A model generated the notes under the pieces. That model saw only the letters and a program-made list of their open reading frames with translations. It was not told the DNA's origin and did not search any database. Source: a virus. Taken from it: DNA of 29,628 nt. Below, piece by piece: positions 25,201 to 29,628 of the stretch. A program made the translations under genes and the position numbers. Every line of letters begins with the position of its first letter. The stretch's first letter is position 1. The stretch spans positions 1 through 29,628 of the IMG/VR virus record IMGVR_UViG_3300031885_000079; one strand, 5' to 3'.

Positions 25201-27215
25201 ATGAAGTTCCATTTGAAGAGCTGAAGAGGCTAGGCAATGAGTATAATAACATTGCCACTTCTAAGTTCGGAGCTAAGACTACTATAGAGTCTATCAGCGC
25301 TGTTAAAGATAATCCATTTGCAGATTACATTAAGACTGCACTTGCGCTTAAGAAGGATGCTGATTATCCATGGTGGGTGAATGCTAATAGGACTCTGGAT
25401 CAGAAGGTTACTGATGTGCTTAAGCGAGTTAGCGCTATCGTAGATACTGCTAGATCTGGACCTGAACTTGCTAAAGCTAATGAGTTACTGAAGCAAGCTG
25501 GGTATAAAGGAGGTGCATACGATGAGGAGATGAGTATCTTTGCTAACCTTCAGGCTGACAGAGGTGCACTTACTGCTGTAGTTCAGAAGGCTAATAGTGT
25601 ACTAGCTGCCGTAGTAATACGTATGGATTTTCTTAATGCTCTTACCAATGCTGTATCAGCTAATGTATTATTAGGAGCTGAGACTGCTAGCCTCACTAGA
25701 CTTATCAATAGTGGTGGCGCTGGGGCTGTTAATGATTTCAATGCTCTTACTAGGATTAATGTACCTGGCACTGATAAGACTATCTTTGCTCCGCATAAGT
25801 TAATAGCTACTTCTATGAAGAACTTCCATAGTGGCGATCCTGCAATGAAGAAGTTCTATAAGGATCACGGATTCAGTACTGGCATTGCTGATCAGTGTAG
25901 GGATGCAGTTAGTGCATTAGCTTATGACGGTAGAGAGAGCGTAGTTAGCTGGAGCACTAGAGTGGATAAGGTGCAAGCTGGGTTAAGGGAGCTGGCTAAT
26001 AAAGGTGAGAAGTGGACAGGTAATAGGTTAGCTGAAGAGTTCAATAGATTTGTAGCTGCTGATGTTATGAGGCAGATGACTGATGTAGCTATAGCTAAAA
26101 ATCTAATGACTCCTAAGCAAGCTATATCTTATATGAATACCTTTGTTAATAGGACTCAAGGTAACTATCTAGCTAGCCAAAGACCTATGATGTTTCAAGG
26201 GCCTATTGGTAAATCTATTGGGCTATTCCAGACCTATCAGTTCAATTTAATACAGCAACTACTTCGGCATGTAGGTGAAGGGCCTGCTAAAGATACTATG
26301 ACATTGTTAGGGCTACAAGGTACTATTCACGGAATGAATGGCTTGCCTGGATTCAGTGCTATCAATACTCATATCCTTGGAACTGCTAGCGGTAATACTG
26401 AGCATAAGGATGCGTATACAGAAACATACAGAGCTGCTGGGCATGAAGCAGGTGACTGGTTGTTATATGGTATGGCCAGTAACATGATGCTATTGCCTGA
26501 GCTTAAAGTGAATCTATATACTAGGGGAGATATTAACCCTAGGCACGTATCTATAGTTCCTACTAATCCTGCCGATGTTCCTATAGTTGCTGCCACTGCT
26601 AAGGTGTTTGCTAATATATTCAATACCGCTGATAAGCTGGGGGCTGGAGGTGATGTAGCTGCTACTATACTTCAGGGCATTGAGCATAATGGATTATCAA
26701 GACCTCTTGCAGGATTAGCTCAGACTCTAGCAGGGCTAACTAATGTAGAGCAGGCTAGTTACTCCACTACTAACTCTGGTAATCTGATTGCGGCTAATGA
26801 TCTATTTAGTTTAGCTAATCTCGGTAGGATTGCAGGAGGTAAGCCACTAGATGAAGCTGTAGCTATGGATCTTATGTATAGGAATAAGGCTTATGCTGCT
26901 GTAGATTCTGATAGGAGGGATGGTCTAGGCTCTGCTATTAAAGCTAGCATGATAGGTGGGGGTGTGCCGAAAGCTGAGGATATAGAGAAGTTTGCTGAGC
27001 AGTATGCTAAGTATGGCGGGAAGCAGAAGCAGTTTAATCAGTGGTTCGGGAACTTATATAAGGAAGCGAACACTGCTCAAGCTAATGCTATTAAGAATGG
27101 ACTGAGTACTCCGTATGCTAGAAGTATGCAGGTTATCATGGGAGGTAAGGATCTAGGTGATTTTAGTGGCAGTGAAATGGTAGCGCCGGAGAGTAGTAAT
27201 AGTCTGGAGCAATAA
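22212..27215 (+). CDS. Giant internal virion / ejection protein (T7 gp16 position)
   Basis: This 1667-residue protein is the largest and last of the virion block. The ATG at 22212 is preferred over one at 22197 because GAGGG lies eight bases upstream. The N-terminal 260 residues have three hydrophobic stretches: IPSFIFTSIVSGANALYNIP, FLVSSIAPGTVGIKVL and FVTNVAFGAGIFGIVSGG. The centre is helical and charged. The C-terminal part contains FVNRTQGNYLASQRPMMFQG and GLFQTYQFNLIQQLLRHVGE, seen by me as typical of large podovirus ejection proteins. Unlike T7 gp16, no transglycosylase-type ES-G motif is seen at the N-terminus. It probably spans the inner membrane and helps pull DNA in. Virion RNA polymerase was considered, but no polymerase motif was found. 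Confidence 0.7.
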   Translation: MASSLESAYEASLASSRKSMPSHFTAADTLSIANGNESLLDSAASTISNIPSFIFTSIVSGANALYNIPTDIGNAFGGDFERSKTEDVITSLDSDLGAYYSQHKKSTDLAGFLVSSIAPGTVGIKVLNAGQASLRGVIASGKFGSNMGKALGLLAPDKEAGLLRAIEAVATNSAPANLISRNGLRAMASGLGQGTLEALAFETAVSATLFKSPILENQDMGDFVTNVAFGAGIFGIVSGGINAVKLKYAISNAADTAALEANVFKHQRDVSPATAPSDNLALVYEQRAYIPDVPEELHPSRYQYLATAREKLIKNLDNEAKTVMQRLTNGDLETAYAMHRNLKMAPKDFQQGTVLALDEIVRVTENSKLGARFDVLHGKVLDGKASLKEVDEFMNLGVSTKYVRMFGEGEGTMTSTKPTTLYLSDTLKAGEKVTISPVGVKAGALDYRFTQTPNFPMSVAASKLTVPATHWNIMKATALETNARYGWVSKLPKFTPNEKAPLVVDINDIPMLEKVVRDVTDPDMLEHVRLAGVEGKSAVAITGDLTDLVIAQKLKVANELLKQTGGALKTQEEIAAIVNMRSSALSGILVRDPIREINSADAFALQHHAEQYTRKLVAQGDWDEAKGLVDIHNVPHTLKLTYNLTPTGRLPFQGINNFVVENMVIIKQQQKLYQEGVDKAVSTALPKGIYDQLEPIDSGTVLSKAVPSGAGHSFTGGANGDFGALASSVQSIGAAVTRAEALAKGAVRDVLTPLLIKLAANQKAAIEWSTLKATVRSIEGEYGLNKAGDALEPLLIVRWLKKVDEANAAGKRPPNRPNLSNPAMPPRLELVSDEVRKLAAAHIEINGSRTIKQAGIRSAQGAEFNRAPDVFYPIPVDEKAFPFFATVRDNSVTSGNHTSRLYATTPEELQGMINKLKDIPHLVIKTKGEIEADFRAEGIWDYEKSLNSNYMDTMLKRKGISAPYLVDTDVNKITADMLNWHLDRESGLVREAILAKYEVPFEELKRLGNEYNNIATSKFGAKTTIESISAVKDNPFADYIKTALALKKDADYPWWVNANRTLDQKVTDVLKRVSAIVDTARSGPELAKANELLKQAGYKGGAYDEEMSIFANLQADRGALTAVVQKANSVLAAVVIRMDFLNALTNAVSANVLLGAETASLTRLINSGGAGAVNDFNALTRINVPGTDKTIFAPHKLIATSMKNFHSGDPAMKKFYKDHGFSTGIADQCRDAVSALAYDGRESVVSWSTRVDKVQAGLRELANKGEKWTGNRLAEEFNRFVAADVMRQMTDVAIAKNLMTPKQAISYMNTFVNRTQGNYLASQRPMMFQGPIGKSIGLFQTYQFNLIQQLLRHVGEGPAKDTMTLLGLQGTIHGMNGLPGFSAINTHILGTASGNTEHKDAYTETYRAAGHEAGDWLLYGMASNMMLLPELKVNLYTRGDINPRHVSIVPTNPADVPIVAATAKVFANIFNTADKLGAGGDVAATILQGIEHNGLSRPLAGLAQTLAGLTNVEQASYSTTNSGNLIAANDLFSLANLGRIAGGKPLDEAVAMDLMYRNKAYAAVDSDRRDGLGSAIKASMIGGGVPKAEDIEKFAEQYAKYGGKQKQFNQWFGNLYKEANTAQANAIKNGLSTPYARSMQVIMGGKDLGDFSGSEMVAPESSNSLEQ

Positions 27216-27228
27216 GCAGTAAGCAAAA

Positions 27229-27266
27229 AAAAGGCCTATTAGAGAATATCTAGTAGGCCTTTTGTC
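27229..27266. terminator. Bidirectional intrinsic terminator between converging units
   Basis: AAAAGGCCTA (27229-27238) pairs perfectly with TAGGCCTTTT (27254-27263). Five more pairs (one G-U) close a GAATA loop. Runs of A before and T after provide U-tracts for transcripts from both sides. It ends the virion block and the leftward nucleotide-metabolism genes. Confidence 0.9.
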
Positions 27267-27292
27267 GTTATGGGTTATGTTAGATATTGTAC

Positions 27293-28240
27293 TTAGGGTA
27301 TGCAGACTTCTAAGTCTTTACATACTCTACGTGCACTGTTCCACAGCCAATAAATATCCCCGTTATTATCTAGCTTTATCATAGTTCTGCTATCATAAGG
27401 AATAGTGAAAGATGTAGCAGGCTCAGGCTTAACTCTATCACTAGCATCTACCCAGATAACATAATCAAATAGCCTAGCTTCCATGCAGGCAGTGTACTCT
27501 GCAATGTTCCGCATACCTACATATATATCTGCTACCTTTAAGATCTCTCTAGCTAAGCGAGTCTTATCTGGAGTATTGTATTCAGCAATAGCATTGAACC
27601 AAGTGTTCCTATGATTCGCTCTATCCTTATAACAGGACTGCCAATCTAAGTATCCCTGCATTTTAGGGTTAGGGTATACTACATGCTCAGCGCAGAATTC
27701 AGAAGAGGATCGGAATTTAAGTCCGGTGAGGTCTGCTAATATTTCTGCTACTGTATCCTTACCATGACGGCCATGCCCTAAGATCAGGATAGTTGGAGCT
27801 GGCTTCCTAATCTTAGGAGTTGATTCAGTAGCAGTGAACATATCCGCCTGCTTATCTGCTCTATCCTGCGCTTGCTTATCAGTATACTTACCTAGCTTAT
27901 ACCGAGCCTTATCACTTAGCAGTAACTTCTCCATATTAGCAGTGAGAGTTTCCCCTCTGGAGATATCTAGCTCCTGCCTAATACCTTCCATATAGAACTC
28001 AAGATCGCCAAGCTCCTCAATTATATTCTCTCTGTCCAGCTCCTTATCATACACTACATGCTTCTTAATAGCATCTAGCAATTCACCTGCTTCTCCAGAT
28101 ACTCCAGCTACCATATGTAGCAGATTAGACTTCTCTGGAGTTAGTGTATTGAGTATATCTATACCTGGCTTAACCAATGCTGCAACCATATCTTTGTAAT
28201 CAGTGGGAGTATCATTAGTGCTATCATTATCATTACTCAT
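27293..28240 (-). CDS. Fusion of MazG-like NTP pyrophosphohydrolase and P-loop (d)NMP kinase
   Basis: This 315-residue protein has two domains. Residues about 15-120 carry the MazG pattern ExxE...ExxD: GVSGEAGELLDAIKK gives Glu50 and Glu53, and IIEELGDLEFYM gives Glu76 and Asp79. That fits Mg-dependent removal of pyrophosphate from (d)NTPs or related alarmones. Residues about 138-315 begin ILILGHGRHGKDTVAEIL with the P-loop GHGRHGKDT (Lys151). Further on are RANHRNTWFNAIAEYN and DYVIWVDASDR, like phage deoxynucleoside monophosphate kinases. A charged linker (DKQAQDRADKQ) separates them. The pair could recycle unwanted nucleotides into dNTPs; the substrate is inferred. Its start overlaps the upstream stop by ATGA. 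Confidence 0.75.
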   Translation of the reverse strand: MSNDNDSTNDTPTDYKDMVAALVKPGIDILNTLTPEKSNLLHMVAGVSGEAGELLDAIKKHVVYDKELDRENIIEELGDLEFYMEGIRQELDISRGETLTANMEKLLLSDKARYKLGKYTDKQAQDRADKQADMFTATESTPKIRKPAPTILILGHGRHGKDTVAEILADLTGLKFRSSSEFCAEHVVYPNPKMQGYLDWQSCYKDRANHRNTWFNAIAEYNTPDKTRLAREILKVADIYVGMRNIAEYTACMEARLFDYVIWVDASDRVKPEPATSFTIPYDSRTMIKLDNNGDIYWLWNSARRVCKDLEVCIP

Positions 28241-28500
28241 AAAGGGATACCTATTAAGGGAGTCTTTAAGCCGCTACGACTAGCGACCAGTTTGTGATAT
28301 AACTTATCAGCTAATATATCTAGCTGAAGGTGAGAGTAATAACCTTCCATCGCAATATTAAAGTGAGCTGCTACAGTAGCTAGAAGATTAGGGTAATCAT
28401 CTGCCTCTGCTGCTTCTACCTCTTCTAGTATCTTTGGATGGTTATTAAGTTCTCTACTTAGAGCTATCTTTGCTTCACTCCACATTTCAATGCTGGCCAT
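28237..28500 (-). CDS. Hypothetical small acidic protein
   Basis: This 87-residue protein lies between two nucleotide-enzyme genes, overlapping both (14 bases upstream, 4 downstream), so it is translated in the same unit. It is helical and acidic in the centre (ILEEVEAAEADDYPNLL), with a His/Tyr-rich region (YYSHLQLDILADKLYHKLV). It has no membrane segment and no motif I recognise. An adaptor or regulator of the neighbouring enzymes is possible from context only. Confidence 0.6.
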   Translation of the reverse strand: MASIEMWSEAKIALSRELNNHPKILEEVEAAEADDYPNLLATVAAHFNIAMEGYYSHLQLDILADKLYHKLVASRSGLKTPLIGIPL

Positions 28501-29596
28501 TGCTAATCTCCTGCTTCTCTTTCATTCCAAGAATCATATGACAGCTGACATCTATATCCTGCAAGCTATGCAGTGCCCGATAGATATCATTAGCATAGAA
28601 GCCTGCTGCCTTAGCATGACCTCCACCTCCGAAAAGTCTAGCTAATATAGATACATCTACATAGCTACCATCCGGTCTATCCACTGAGCGGAGTGAGAAC
28701 TTATAAGTTTCTCCGTCCTTTGCAGGGTCGGCAAGAGAGTAAGTCACACTGTAGTATCCCTGCTTTTCTGCTAAGATATTACCTACATCACTAGCGTATT
28801 CAGGGGGACACTGAGCATAGAGTACATTCCTAGCCCTAGGCGTGTCTGGCTTGGAACCTAGGATACCATAACCGTTAGCATACTTCTGAACTTGTACCTT
28901 ATACCTTTCCAGTAACTCCTTCCCTTCCTCAATCACCTTCGGCAATGCCTCCTCCATAGCTAGCATTAACTTATCCATAGCAGCTAGCTGCTCCTTAATA
29001 TGAACTGGAGATATGGATAATACCCACTCCTTAAGTACTTGATTAATCTCCTCTGTGCCATGTAGCTTCTTCTGCCATAGATCTCGATCCTTTATGTATA
29101 GATAAAGTATTGGTATATAATATTCATTATATCTATGGTCAGATAGTTCCTTATGTACTAGGGTAGTTCCGCACTCGCTAAGATCTAGGACGATTTCTAG
29201 GTTAGTAGCTCCGTCATTGTGAGTGCTTTTATTGAGGTACCAATCCCAGTCAGGTATAATATTAGGGAATGCAGTCTTATACATTTCATACGCAGTCTTA
29301 TGATGATCCATGATGTAGATATTATCCAGTGGCGGAGTAATATTTAGTATGTCATCTAATGTTATTACTGGTAATGAGAAGTCCACTACAAATAATTCAC
29401 AGTACTCATCGCTAGCTATTTTCTTTATTAGCTCCTCATAACTACCGTCAGTATATCTCATTGCCAGATAGTCTAACCGCTCTGGCAGTATATCCCACTT
29501 ATCCGGATCAGTCAGTGCTTTCGTTACTGCGTGTGCTGCGCCTATACCATCTGCGCAATTAGCGTGATAGGCTATCAGAATCTTTTTAATGCTCAT
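28487..29596 (-). CDS. DHH-DHHA1 family phosphoesterase
   Basis: This 369-residue protein has the DHH catalytic set: YHANCADGIG (His11, Asp16), VVDFSLP (Asp72), the signature IMDHHKTA (about residues 96-103) and IKDRDLW (about 168-174). The C-terminal DHHA1 substrate-binding motif FGGGGHAKAAGF lies at about 322-333. The family, which includes RecJ, NrnA/B and GdpP, uses two Mn ions to hydrolyse phosphodiesters in short RNA, 3'-phosphoadenosine phosphate, ssDNA or cyclic dinucleotides. Length suits the nanoRNase/NrnA-like group rather than RecJ. It leads a leftward unit with nucleotide enzymes. It could recycle oligonucleotides or destroy cyclic nucleotide defence signals; the second role is speculative. 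GAAAGGGC lies 9 bases before the ATG. Confidence 0.85.
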   Translation of the reverse strand: MSIKKILIAYHANCADGIGAAHAVTKALTDPDKWDILPERLDYLAMRYTDGSYEELIKKIASDEYCELFVVDFSLPVITLDDILNITPPLDNIYIMDHHKTAYEMYKTAFPNIIPDWDWYLNKSTHNDGATNLEIVLDLSECGTTLVHKELSDHRYNEYYIPILYLYIKDRDLWQKKLHGTEEINQVLKEWVLSISPVHIKEQLAAMDKLMLAMEEALPKVIEEGKELLERYKVQVQKYANGYGILGSKPDTPRARNVLYAQCPPEYASDVGNILAEKQGYYSVTYSLADPAKDGETYKFSLRSVDRPDGSYVDVSILARLFGGGGHAKAAGFYANDIYRALHSLQDIDVSCHMILGMKEKQEISNGQH

Positions 29597-29628
29597 AATA
29601 TCAATGCCCTTTCATATTCAGTTAATAA

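Noticed and set aside
22212-27215. Virion RNA polymerase as in N4-like phages
   Set aside because: The protein is half the usual size and no T7-type polymerase motifs were found; gene order matches ejection proteins.

Overview
The window is part of a double-stranded DNA tailed phage genome with short-tailed (podovirus) architecture. The evidence is a left-to-right virion block of about 25 kb (2204-27215): terminase, portal, scaffold, SU10-type major capsid protein, tail adaptor, tailspike, a muramidase/holin lysis set, and a four-gene run ending in one 1667-residue protein that matches the order of the T7 internal (ejection) proteins gp13-gp14-gp15-gp16. No tape measure, sheath or baseplate gene is seen. 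The muramidase and the ejection proteins point to a Gram-negative host; the genus cannot be read from the sequence. The block is A+T-leaning with many GCT/ACT/CTA/TTA codons, short AGGA-type ribosome sites and frequent 1-4 base stop/start overlaps.

Layout: (1) 1-1767, minus strand: five small, unrecognised, probably early genes, punctuated by four copies of an intergenic repeat. Each copy folds into a 9-bp hairpin whose base pairs covary between copies. (2) 1768-2203: divergent A+T-rich control region with palindromes, a likely minus-strand sigma70 promoter, a 7-bp tandem repeat and a plus-strand terminator-like hairpin. (3) 2204-9146: packaging and capsid genes, interrupted at 4578-4793 by an unexplained G+C-rich island between terminase and portal. 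(4) 9160-19383: tail, tailspike and lysis genes, with a strong terminator after the capsid gene and a second hairpin without a U-tract two genes into the tail block. (5) 19380-27215: ejection proteins. (6) 27229-27266: bidirectional terminator between converging units. (7) 27293-29596, minus strand: nucleotide-metabolism genes, namely a MazG-like/P-loop kinase fusion, an unknown 87-residue gene and a DHH-DHHA1 phosphoesterase, all overlapping.

Inferred working: the left minus-strand genes are transcribed away from the control region, the plus block builds the particle, and the right minus unit adjusts nucleotide pools or degrades small nucleotides. The most notable observations are the covarying hairpin family, a small gene that appears to be a tandem duplication fused through one of those hairpins, the G+C-rich island and the MazG-kinase fusion.
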